Source of the DNA: JALYOK01 sp963840785
GTDB taxonomy: Bacteria > Pseudomonadota > Gammaproteobacteria > Burkholderiales > JALYOK01
DNA length: 64,000 bases
Direction: 5' to 3'
Assembly (NCBI GenBank): GCA_963840785.1
Contig: CAWJAF010000008.1
Span: forward strand, 62,001-126,000
Below the pieces are notes generated by a model. That model was given only the letters and a program-made list of their open reading frames with translations, had not been told where the DNA came from and made no database searches. Made by a program: the position numbers and the translations under genes. Positions within the stretch are counted from its first letter, which is position 1. Every line of letters begins with the position of its first letter. Positions 27,089-36,096 of the stretch are shown one piece after another.

Positions 27089-27409
27089 CTGCTCGTGGCA
27101 ACTCTTATCATCGTGGTACTAAAATGTCGCAGCCGTCAATGTTTGCACTTGCGTGCGTCTTTGAGGATCAATAACTCGCGAAGCAGATCTGGGCGACTTA
27201 ACGTGTGTGTCTGGTGTGCCATTTGAATATGCCACCTAAAAAGGACCGATAATTAGCGCTGAAACACATATTTTTAATAACTTCATCATCACTCGATTAT
27301 GAAGAAACCAATCGCTTCGAAATGAGCAAAATTGCGATCAACTCTGATATTCAAGTCCATATATAAAACCATGTAATGTTTTGAATCCTAATATCTGGCG
27401 CAAGCAAAC

Positions 27410-27440
27410 TAGCCCGGAAGAAGCGTAGCGTATTCCGGGA
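27410..27440 (+). repeat. TAGCCCGGAA...TTCCGGGA repeat, left copy
   Basis: TAGCCCGGAAGAAGCGTAGC then GTATTCCGGGA, a hairpin of the GTAGCCCGGAATgcgtagc class common in gammaproteobacteria. Partner copy in opposite orientation at 27524. Confidence 0.75.
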
Positions 27441-27467
27441 GCATCGTCATCATCCCTCGAAAAAAGC

Positions 27468-27947
27468 CTAGTTTATTGGAGCTATGGTGCGCTTCTCTAT
27501 CATTGTTAGCGACATTCCTTGTATCCCGGAATAGCTTCGCAATTCCGGGCTACGACTCGTTAACATTTTCCGGATGGCGCACATGCGCGCCTGTATAGCG
27601 CGGTGGAACATGCTAAAACGGTTCTGTAGGATCACTGCGAGTGGCCAATAAATTAGCCACTGCATCGGAAGTCCCGAAGGATCGGGCGGAAAGAGCAAAG
27701 CTACGATTGCCGTCATGGCAATCGTAGCGGCAATTAATCCAGCGTGCCAAAGCACATTGGAAAATTTTGCTGAAGTGGAAACCACGATCCATAGCAGGTG
27801 CGGTGCAGCGCAGAAGAAGAAACTCCCAAGAAGCACGGCGACAAACATTTCCGTCCCGAATGGCTCTCGTCGCAGAGCCCTGGCGAAGGTTTCCAGCGTT
27901 AATGCAGTAGGTGGAACAAGATACGCAACAACCGCTCGCTGTCTCAT
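27468..27947 (-). CDS. Hypothetical membrane protein
   Basis: About 160 residues from the ATG at 27947 (an earlier ATG at 28019 is possible). Three hydrophobic segments: FVAVLLGSFFFCAAPHLLWI, GLIAATIAMTAIVALLFP and LIYWPLAVILQ, with a short loop PDPSGLPMQ between the last two. Not recognised. The last 45 or so residues are translated from a dispersed repeat (27524-27552) and are unlikely to be part of the original protein. Base composition is lower in GC than its neighbours. Function unknown. Confidence 0.45.
   Translation of the reverse strand: MRQRAVVAYLVPPTALTLETFARALRREPFGTEMFVAVLLGSFFFCAAPHLLWIVVSTSAKFSNVLWHAGLIAATIAMTAIVALLFPPDPSGLPMQWLIYWPLAVILQNRFSMFHRAIQARMCAIRKMLTSRSPELRSYSGIQGMSLTMIEKRTIAPIN
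27524..27552 (-). repeat. TAGCCCGGAA...TTCCGGGA repeat, right copy
   Basis: TCCCGGAATAGCTTCGCAAT then TCCGGGCTA, the reverse-oriented twin of 27410-27440. It lies inside the 3' end of the hypothetical membrane-protein reading frame. Confidence 0.75.
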
Positions 27948-28152
27948 TGCGTCTGACGAGCAATGGAAAAACACATCGTTAACGCGAACTATGTAGGAGA
28001 CGCAATGTTCGAAGCACATGAGAAGATTAGGAAGCGCAGGCCAAAACCCCGCATCCAGCTTGCCTCTCCGGCCATATGTCTAACGCGAATTGTTCTCTTC
28101 GACCGTCAATCTCGTTATGGTTTACGATAAGCTAACAACATCGGAGATCGTC

Positions 28153-28989
28153 ATGACGCAACCAAACACCATCGCCTTACCAAGCGGTCGCGCCGTCCCG
28201 ACTTTGGGTCTGGGCACCTGGCACATGGGCGAGCGAAAAGCTGATCGCGCGCGCGAAATCGCAGCGCTGAAATTGGGAATCGATTTGGGATTAACGTTGA
28301 TCGATACCGCCGAGATGTATGGCGACGGCGGTGCGGAAGAAGTAGTGGCCGAGGCCATCGCGGGCGCGCGGGACAAGGTTTATCTCGTCAGCAAAGTGCT
28401 GCCGCATAACGCGTCGCGCAAAGGGACAATAACAGCTTGTGAGCAAAGTTTACGACGGCTGAAGACTGATCGGATCGATCTTTATCTTTTGCATTGGCGC
28501 GGCTCTTATCCGCTGGCTGATACGGTTGCCGCGTTCGAGCGCCTCAAGGCTGACGGCAAGATCGGCGATTGGGGTGTGAGCAATTTCGATGTCGATGATA
28601 TGGCCGAACTCAATCGCGTGAGCGATGATTGCGCGGCCAATCAGGTGTTGTATCACCTCGGTTCGCGTGGCATCGAGTGGCAACTATTGCCCGATAGTCA
28701 GCGCGCCGGGATACCGATCATGGCTTATTGCCCCCTCGGCCAGGGCGAGTTGATCGGCCATCCGGCCATCGTGAAACTTGCCGGCAAACACGGCGTGGCG
28801 CCTGCGGCGATCGCAATCGCGTTTCTGCTGTCGAAGCCTGGTGTGATCGCGATTCCGAAATCGTCGCACGCCGAACGCGTTCGAGAATTTGCGGCGGCGC
28901 GCGATGTGAAACTCGATGCGCAAGACTTCGAGTTTCTCGATCGCGAATTTCCTGCGCCGAAACGCAAGATGGCGCTGGATATTGTCTAA
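28153..28989 (+). CDS. Aldo/keto reductase
   Basis: NADPH-dependent oxidoreductase, 278 residues from ATG 28153 (upstream ATG 28090 is a less likely start). The catalytic tetrad is visible: Asp and Tyr in IDTAEMYGDGG, Lys in VYLVSKVLPHN, His in LYLLHWRGSYP. The NADP-binding end IAIPKSSHAERVREFAAA is present. It belongs to the YeaE/AKR group of about 280 residues. Substrate unknown. Its own gene, preceded by a low-complexity gap. Confidence 0.93.
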   Translation: MTQPNTIALPSGRAVPTLGLGTWHMGERKADRAREIAALKLGIDLGLTLIDTAEMYGDGGAEEVVAEAIAGARDKVYLVSKVLPHNASRKGTITACEQSLRRLKTDRIDLYLLHWRGSYPLADTVAAFERLKADGKIGDWGVSNFDVDDMAELNRVSDDCAANQVLYHLGSRGIEWQLLPDSQRAGIPIMAYCPLGQGELIGHPAIVKLAGKHGVAPAAIAIAFLLSKPGVIAIPKSSHAERVREFAAARDVKLDAQDFEFLDREFPAPKRKMALDIV

Positions 28990-29057
28990 CGTACTTTCTC
29001 CGGGAGAACTAAAGCAGCTTCGAAGGTTGGGATGGATCCATACATTCTCATCGCATT

Positions 29058-29153
29058 GCCAGGAGCCGCATGGCGCTTGCCGCGCAGCAATTCATGGCTT
29101 GAGAGCCACTATCCACGGGGTGGCCTAGGACCATGCGCCTCTCCAACCATCCA
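29058..29153 (+). repeat. Dispersed repeat, copy 3
   Basis: GCCAGGAGCCGCATGGCG followed by core GAGAGCCACTATCCACG (29101-29117) and CCATGCGCCTCTCC. Same order of motifs as copies 5 and 10. It fills the gap before xseB; nothing coding is seen here. Confidence 0.65.
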
Positions 29154-29222
29154 CATTTTAACGCCTCAGGTTTAACTTACTTTGCCCGCAGTGCGCCACG
29201 CCACGCGGTGTAAAATACGCTC

Positions 29223-29453
29223 ATGGCTAAAACAGAAAAAATCGATACGCCGCCGACCTTCGAGGCGGCATTGGCTGAGCTCGAAACGCTTGTCGCATCG
29301 ATGGAGTCGGGCGATTTGTCGTTGGAACAATCGCTTACGTCTTATCAGCGTGGCGCGGCGTTGCTGAAATTTTGCCAGGCGAAGCTGGTGGATGCGCAGG
29401 AGCGGGTAAAAATATTGGAAGCAGGCGAGTTGACGCCGTTCGAGGAAAAGTAA
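29223..29453 (+). CDS. xseB: Exodeoxyribonuclease VII small subunit
   Basis: 76 residues, family-typical PPTFEAALAELETLVASMES then GDLSLEQSLTSYQRGAALLK and CQAKLVDAQERVKIL. Part of the single-strand nuclease with XseA. It is directly followed by ispA and dxs, the conserved xseB-ispA-dxs order. xseA is not in the window. Confidence 0.95.
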   Translation: MAKTEKIDTPPTFEAALAELETLVASMESGDLSLEQSLTSYQRGAALLKFCQAKLVDAQERVKILEAGELTPFEEK

Positions 29454-29487
29454 CATCGACGCCAATTTTCGCCATTGGATTCACGGC

Positions 29488-30348
29488 GTGCAGGCGCGCA
29501 TGGAGGCTTGTCTTGGGCGCGTGTTGCCGGACGCGCATGTGTCGCCCGAGCGTTTGCACCAGGCGATGCGTTACGCGGTGCTTGGCGGCGGTAAGCGCGT
29601 ACGACCGTTGCTGGTGTTTGCTGCGGGCGATGTGACGCAGGCCGCGCCGGAGCGGCTGGAAATTATCGCTGCGGCGCTGGAAATGATTCACGCATATTCG
29701 TTGGTGCACGACGATTTGCCGTGCATGGACGACGACACGCTTCGGCGCGGCAAGCCGACGACTCATGTCGAATACGATGAAGCCACCGCCCTGTTAGTCG
29801 GCGATAGTTTGCAAAGCCTGGCGTTTCAGTTGCTGGCGGAATTTGTCGTCGCCGATCATCCGGCGACGCAACTGAAAATGGCGGGTGTTCTTGCCCATGC
29901 CGCCGGTTCGCGCGGCATGGCGGGCGGGCAGGCAATCGATTTAGCGAGTGTCGACAAAGCACTAAGCTTACCCGAACTTGAAATGATGCACATTCACAAA
30001 ACCGGCGCGCTGATTCGCGCGGCGGTGCAGTTGGGGGCGTTAGCCGGGCAGCCAGTGAGCGAGAAACATTTGAAGGCGCTGGATCAATACGCAAAATGGA
30101 TTGGACTTGCGTTCCAAGTGATCGACGACGTACTCGACGCCGAAGGAAATACCGCAACGTTGGGGAAAACCGCCGGTAAGGACGCAAAAGACAACAAACC
30201 GACCTATGTCGGTATAATGGGTATCTCAGGTGCGCGCCAATTCGCGTTTGAACTCAAGGACAAGGCAGAAACGGCCTTGGCAGAGTTAGGCGGCAGCGCC
30301 AACCGTTTAGGTGACATCGGGCGCTATATCGTCGAAAGAAAATTTTAG
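29488..30348 (+). CDS. ispA: Farnesyl/geranyl diphosphate synthase
   Basis: Prenyl chain-elongating enzyme, 286 residues from GTG 29488. The frame is open back to the xseB stop, so the true N-terminus may be about 11 residues longer with a rare start codon. First Asp-rich motif LVHDDLPCMDDDTLRRG near residue 75, second QVIDDVLDAEGN near 212. GGGKRVRPLLVFAAG is the isopentenyl diphosphate site. Two residues between the first Asp-rich pairs match bacterial FPP synthases. It ends one base before the dxs TTG start. Confidence 0.94.
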   Translation: MQARMEACLGRVLPDAHVSPERLHQAMRYAVLGGGKRVRPLLVFAAGDVTQAAPERLEIIAAALEMIHAYSLVHDDLPCMDDDTLRRGKPTTHVEYDEATALLVGDSLQSLAFQLLAEFVVADHPATQLKMAGVLAHAAGSRGMAGGQAIDLASVDKALSLPELEMMHIHKTGALIRAAVQLGALAGQPVSEKHLKALDQYAKWIGLAFQVIDDVLDAEGNTATLGKTAGKDAKDNKPTYVGIMGISGARQFAFELKDKAETALAELGGSANRLGDIGRYIVERKF

Positions 30349-30349
30349 C

Positions 30350-32234
30350 TTGAGTCAACAATCCCTCCTCGCCGCCATTCGTGATCCGGCCGATTTACGT
30401 CAGCTTGATCGCAAGCAATTACGCCCGCTCGCGGACGAATTGCGCGCGTTTATTTTGGAATCGGTGGCGAAAACCGGCGGGCATTTGTCGTCCAATCTTG
30501 GCACCGTCGAGCTCACACTGGCACTTCATTACGTGTTCGATACGCCCAGCGATAGGTTGGTGTGGGACGTTGGCCATCAAACCTACGCACACAAAATTCT
30601 CACCGGCCGCCGCGCGGGCATGGCGAAGCTGCGCATGCGCGATGGCATCGCCGGATTTCCGCGTCGCGATGAAAGTCCCTACGATACCTTCGGCACCGCG
30701 CACTCCAGCACCAGCATCAGCGCCGCGCTTGGCATGGCGATCGCGGCAAAACTTAAGGGCGAAGATCGGCACACAATCGCCGTGATCGGCGATGGCGCGA
30801 TGACGGCGGGCATGGCCTTTGAAGCGTTGAACAACGCCGGCGTACTCGGTGCGAATTTGTTGGTGGTGTTGAACGACAACGATATGTCGATCTCGCATCC
30901 GGTCGGCGCGTTGCGAAATTATTTGGCGCGACTCATGTCTGGGCCGCTGTATTCCTCGGTGCGCGGTACCGGCGATCGTATGTTACGCGGCACACCGACC
31001 TTGCACGAATTCGCCAAGCGCTGGGAAGAACACATGAAGGGCATGGTTACGCCCGGCACTTTGTTCGAGGAATTTGGGTTTAATTACATCGGCCCGATCG
31101 ATGGTCATGATACGGAAGCCTTGGTCGCGACCTTGGCCAACATTAAGAAGTTGCGTGGGCCGCAGTTTTTGCACGTCGTGACGAAAAAGGGCAAAGGCTA
31201 CGCGCGTGCGGAAGAAGATCCGATGCTTTATCACGGCCCGGGGAAATTCGATCCAGCGATTGGTATCGTCTCCAAACCATCGACCAAGCCAACCTATTCG
31301 CAAATTTTCGGTGATTGGTTGTGTGACATGGCCAAGCTTGACAAGCGCTTGATCGGCATCACGCCGGCGATGCGCGAAGGTTCGGGCATGGTGAAATTTT
31401 CCGAGCAATTTCCGGATCGCTATTTCGATGTCGGAATCGCCGAGCAACATGCTGTAACGTTCGCGGCCGGATTGGCTTGCGAGGGCATGAAGCCTGTCGT
31501 CGCGATTTATTCGACGTTCTTACAGCGTGCTTACGATCAATTGATTCACGATGTCGTGTTGCAAAATTTGCCCGTGGTATTCGCCATTGACCGCGCTGGT
31601 TTAGTGGGTGCCGATGGCCCGACGCACGCCGGTAGTTTCGATTACAGCTTTTTGCGTTGCTTGCCGAATACGACGGTGATGGCACCTGCCGACGAGAATG
31701 AATGCCGGCAAATGTTGTTCACGGCCTTTACTCTTAATTCGCCGAGCGCGGTGCGTTATCCCCGTGGTAGCGGATCGGGTGTCGCGATTCAAGTCGAAAA
31801 TGCGCCCGTTGACGATTGGCAAAGGCGAAGTGCGTCGCGATGGCCGGCGTATTGCATTGCTCGCATTCGGCAGCATGTTAAAACCTGCGCTCGACGCGGC
31901 CGAAGAACTCAACGCGACCGTGGCAAACATGCGTTTCGTCAAGCCGCTCGACGACGAATTGGTGCTCAAGCTGGCGTTATCCCATGATCTCATCGTCACC
32001 ATTGAAGAAAATACTATCCAAGGCGGCGCGGGAAGCGCGGTGGTGGAATCGCTGCTTAAACAAAATGTCACCACAAACGTTTTGCAACTTGGCTTACCCG
32101 ATCGATTCATCGAGCATGGCGATCCGGCGGCGATGTTGGCCGAATGTGGCCTCGATAAAGCAGGTATCGTCGCTTCGGTGACGGAGCGGTTTCGTTTGTT
32201 GAACTCTTTCGCCGCACCGTTACTCAAAGCCTAG
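30350..32234 (+). CDS. dxs: 1-deoxy-D-xylulose-5-phosphate synthase, frameshifted as read
   Basis: Entry enzyme of the MEP isoprenoid pathway (thiamine diphosphate-dependent), about 625 residues when rejoined. Start is TTG 30350. The first part shows HLSSNLGTVELTLALHYVFD, TPP site GDGAMTAGMAFEALNNAG, DGPTHAGSFDYSFLR and AEQHAVTFAAGLA. Near 31803 one extra C (CCCG for CCG) shifts the frame. The C-terminal part from APLTIGKGEVRRDG to LLKA reads on to 32234. Since dxs is normally essential, a sequence error is more likely than a real break. Confidence 0.93.
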
Positions 32235-32276
32235 CCAAATAAATCAATCGCTCAGAGAAAACTCCAGGATAAATTC

Positions 32277-33089
32277 ATGAATAAACGTGATGCCGATTTT
32301 GCAATTCCTGACGTACAAAGCTCGCCGGATACACGCCACATCGCCATTGACCGTGTCGGCATTAAAGCGATTCGTCATCCGGTAAAAGTCGCGGATCGCG
32401 AAGGCGGTGTGCAACATACCATCGCCAATTTCAACATGTATGTGCATTTGCCGCAGGATTTCAAGGGCACGCATATGTCGCGTTTCGTTGAGATTTTGAA
32501 TGGCCACGAGCGCGAGATTTCGGTGGAATCGTTCAGCAGTATGTTGCAAGAGATGGTGAAGCGCCTCGAGGCGGAAGCCGGGCATGTGGAAATGAGTTTT
32601 CCCTATTTCATCAATAAAGCCGCGCCAATTTCCGGCGTGAAGTCGCTGTTGGATTATGAAGTGACGTTTACCGGTGACATTAAGGGAAATACGACAGAAT
32701 TTACGATGAAGATCGTTGTTCCGGTCACGAGCCTATGTCCGTGCTCGAAAAAGATTTCCGACTACGGTGCCCACAACCAACGCTCGCATGTCACCATCAC
32801 GGCGAAAACCAATCAACACGTCTGGATCGAAGAGATCGTTCGAATCGCAGAAGACGAAGCGTCTTGCGAGTTATATGGTTTGCTGAAGCGCCCCGACGAA
32901 AAGTACGTAACCGAGCGCGCCTACGATAATCCAAAGTTCGTCGAAGATATGGTGCGCGACGTTGCGGCAAGGCTGAACGCCGATGACCGAATTGATTGGT
33001 ACATCGTTGAGTCTGAGAACTTTGAATCTATCCACAACCATTCCGCCTACGCGTTAATCGAGCGCGATAAGCGCACCGCTAAGAAGTAA
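32277..33089 (+). CDS. folE2: GTP cyclohydrolase I type 2 (FolE2)
   Basis: Metal-flexible GTP cyclohydrolase IB making dihydroneopterin triphosphate for folate. 270 residues. Family signature: VSRFVEILNGHEREIS-like MSRFVEILNGHEREISVE, the metal Cys in LCPCSKKISDYGAHNQRSHV, and the late ENFESIHNHSAYA. FolE2 is often zinc-regulated; no Zur site was recognised. It lies downstream of dxs with its own gap of 42 bases. Confidence 0.95.
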   Translation: MNKRDADFAIPDVQSSPDTRHIAIDRVGIKAIRHPVKVADREGGVQHTIANFNMYVHLPQDFKGTHMSRFVEILNGHEREISVESFSSMLQEMVKRLEAEAGHVEMSFPYFINKAAPISGVKSLLDYEVTFTGDIKGNTTEFTMKIVVPVTSLCPCSKKISDYGAHNQRSHVTITAKTNQHVWIEEIVRIAEDEASCELYGLLKRPDEKYVTERAYDNPKFVEDMVRDVAARLNADDRIDWYIVESENFESIHNHSAYALIERDKRTAKK

Positions 33090-33094
33090 ATACT

Positions 33095-33132
33095 GATGCC
33101 TGAAGAAGCCCGTGGATATTGGCCCTCAGGCC
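33095..33132 (-). repeat. Dispersed repeat, copy 4 (short)
   Basis: On the minus strand GGCCTGAGGGCCAATATCCA followed by CGGGCTTCTTCAGGCATC, a partial copy of the family core. It directly follows the folE2 stop. Confidence 0.55.
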
Positions 33133-33191
33133 ATTAGTTCTAAGGGTAAATCGCCCGGGACGCCGCGCAATCAGGGCGTTTGTTGGTCGGC

Positions 33192-33842
33192 CTAGAAACT
33201 TTTAGTTAACGTTAGCGTTGACCCGGAACGTTTCATTTCTAGACGATTCAGAAAACTCATGCCGAGCAGGGTAACGTCCATTCCGCTGCCGTCGATCACC
33301 GCCGCCTCGACTTGATGTAGCGTGACATCACCAATCCTCACGGTATCTAACTTGATTTGGTAGTACGCGACTTGCCCATTCGCCGTGCTGCTGATGCCGC
33401 GGCGCGCGTTAACAAAAGAAATCCCGAGTCGTTTAGCTTCAGCCTTGCTCATTGCAATGGTCGTTGCGCCGGTATCGACTAGAAACGTGGTCGTTGCGCC
33501 ATTCATTTGACCGGTGGTAACAAAATGACCCTGACTGTCCGCAGTAAGAACAATTTTCGGCCGTTCGCTTGTCGGCCCGGCAGATGCAATGGACTGACCC
33601 AGTTGCAGTTTTTCACGCTTACCGTTAATTTCAACGACCGCGCCTTCGGAATTCGCTTCGAGTAGTTTGACGCCATTAATTTTTTGCCCAACGCTAATCA
33701 TCCGGGCTGGTGCCTTATCAATTTCCAGCATCGCTTTGCCAGAGAAAAGGCCAACAACGTTCACGTCCGTCGCGCTGGCAATAGCTGAAAGCGCCAGCGC
33801 TAAGAAGCTAAATGTGATTCGTGTTCGGTTGATTTTGGCCAT
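33192..33842 (-). CDS. Retropepsin-like aspartic protease (TIGR02281 type), exported
   Basis: 216 residues from the ATG at 33842. A signal peptide (FSFLALALSAIASA) precedes a segment, then a clan AA aspartyl-protease domain: active site FLVDTGATTIAMSKAEAKRL near residue 125, flap VAYYQIKLDTVRIGD, and C-terminal DVTLLGMSFLNRLEM. This is the single-domain retropepsin-like family widespread in proteobacteria; partners and targets unknown. It is convergent with folE2, separated by repeat copy 4. Confidence 0.88.
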   Translation of the reverse strand: MAKINRTRITFSFLALALSAIASATDVNVVGLFSGKAMLEIDKAPARMISVGQKINGVKLLEANSEGAVVEINGKREKLQLGQSIASAGPTSERPKIVLTADSQGHFVTTGQMNGATTTFLVDTGATTIAMSKAEAKRLGISFVNARRGISSTANGQVAYYQIKLDTVRIGDVTLHQVEAAVIDGSGMDVTLLGMSFLNRLEMKRSGSTLTLTKSF

Positions 33843-33902
33843 GCACAAGCATAGCACCGCCCCGCGTGCTGACAAGGATTGTCGTCAGCGCACGCGCGGG
33901 GA

Positions 33903-36069
33903 TTAGTTCGGCAACAAGCGTTTGCCGCTGGCAAGAATTCGTGTGATTTGCTCGCTGTTGAGTGGTTTGCTGATTAAATAACCCTGACATTCATCGCAAC
34001 CGTGGGCTTTCAGAAAAGTCAATTGCTCGACCGTTTCAACGCCCTCGGCGATCAGCCGCAGCCCCATCCCTTTTGCGATAAGAATCATCGCATTAACCAA
34101 AGTATTGTCACTGTCAGGTTGAATATCGGCGATGAACGATCGATCGATTTTGATGGCGTGGATCGGCAAATTGCGCAGATAACTCAACGAAGAGTAACCC
34201 ATTCCAAAATCGTCAATCGCAATTTTCACGCCCAAATCGCTAAGGGCCTGTAATTTTTCTTGGGCGGTATCAAAGTCTCGCACCATGGTGCTCTCGGTGA
34301 TCTCAATTTCCAACAGCGCCGGATCGATTTTTATCTCGTCCAATAATTCGCCAAATTTGCTGACGAAATCGTATTGCTGAATTTGCTCCGCCGCGAGGTT
34401 GATGCCCAGAGCGAACCGGTGCAACGCCGTATTCCATCCACTCCTTTAATTGAGCACACGCATTGCGAATAACCCAATCGGATAAATAGGCGATAGTGCC
34501 GGCTTCTTGCGCGAGCGGAATAAACTCTTCCGGTAGCACGACGCCGCGCGTCGGGTGATTCCAGCGCAACAAGACTTCAAGACCGGTGATATCGCCGCTG
34601 CTACTTGCTACTTGCGGTTGGAAATACAACTCAAGTTGCTTTGCCGCAACGGCTTTATGCAATTCATGGCCGAGATTGACTCGATCGGAGTAAGACGTAT
34701 GGCGCGCCGCGGAAAAGAACGCAAAACTATTTCGCCCTTGCGCCTTGACGTCGTACATCGCGATGTCCGCATTTTGAATGAGCGCGTCGATGGTATCACC
34801 GTCGTCCGGATATACCGCGATGCCGATGCTCGCGCCGGTACTGTGTTCTTGCTGGCCGACGCGAAATGGCTGGCTCAAGCACAGCGAGAACTTTGCTCGC
34901 GGCATTCTCCGCATCGTCGCGCTGAACAATATTCGGGAGTAGCAATGTGAATTCGTCGCCACCTAGGCGGGCGACGGTATCGCCTTGGCGCAAACATTTC
35001 GCCAGGCGTGCCGCGACCGCTTGCAGCAATTGGTCGCCGGCGGCGTGACCTAAATCATCATTGATGACTTTTAAAGCGATCCAGATCGATAAACATCACG
35101 GCCAACATTGTCCCCTGTCGTTTCGCTTGAGCTACTGCGAGACTGAGGCGATCTCTAAACAGCAGGCGATTCGGTAAGCCGGTTAAGCCGTCGTGGTAGG
35201 CTTGATGCAGTATTTTCTCTTGCGCACGTTTGCGGTCACCGACTTCTTTCGCGACACCGTAGGTCCCGCGAAATGTCTGCGGCTCGCCTTCGCCGCGGGA
35301 TTCATAAATCCCCGTAGAGGAAATTTCAACCGACAGAAAACGCCCGCTGCTAGGTCCGATCGGACGAATATTGAATCGCAATTCCACATCGCGGCTAGCG
35401 CGTTTCCCGGTGCGCCTTTCGTTGAATACATATTTGGCACGCTCGATGTCATCTTCAAATACCAGTTGGGTATAGTGTCGGCCGAGCAAGTCGGCGCGCG
35501 CAATGCCAAGGAAGTGTTCCGCTCGATCGTTCAGAAAGGTAAATCGTCCTGCGCTATCGAGCGTATAAAGAATATCCGGCGATTGGTTGACGAGATAGCG
35601 ATGCCATTTTTCCGATTGCTCGATTTGGTCTTTAGAAACTTGGCGCTTTCCTGCGTCACGTTGTTTGCCAGCCAAGATGGTATCGATGGTGCGTAGCAAA
35701 TCTTCCGGTGCATAAGGTTTGCGCACAAAATCGTGCACACCTTGTCGCAACGCGCGAATCGCGGCGTCTATGGTCGTATCGCCACTCACGACAATGGTCG
35801 ATGTATTGTTCGTTGTTGCGCTCTAAATGCTCCAGCACTTCAAAGCCATCGGTGCCGGGCATGTTCAGATCAAGCAAAACGACATCGAATGTCTGTTCCC
35901 GCAACAAAGCAATGGCACTCTGCCCGCCATTGGCAGCCGTTACGTTATGGTTACGCATGCGCAACAGCTCGCACAATGCGGTGAGCATGCGTGGCTCATC
36001 GTCGACCACTAAAATACGCGGTTGAGACGCACCGAAAGGAGAGCCTGCAGTGGGTTTTACTGCGTACAT
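33903..36069 (-). CDS. Response regulator REC-PAS-GGDEF-EAL, frameshifted as read
   Basis: One gene spread over five frame pieces, about 720 residues. The receiver domain carries RILVVDDEPR and the phospho-acceptor Asp67 in VVLLDLNMPG. The PAS domain has WHRYLVNQSPDILYTLDSAG. The cyclase is intact at the RLGGDEF motif. The EAL domain shows EVL in place of EAL, but metal and base regions LEIEITESTMV, IAIDDFGMGYSSLSYL and LIAEGVETVEQ are present. Shifts lie near 35796, 35071 (AAAA for AAA), 34877 and 34420. Cyclic-di-GMP turnover is inferred. It starts 27 bases after the kinase gene and is likely its partner. Confidence 0.87.
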
Positions 36070-36096
36070 TGCGCCGCGCCATAGTTACGATTGCGC

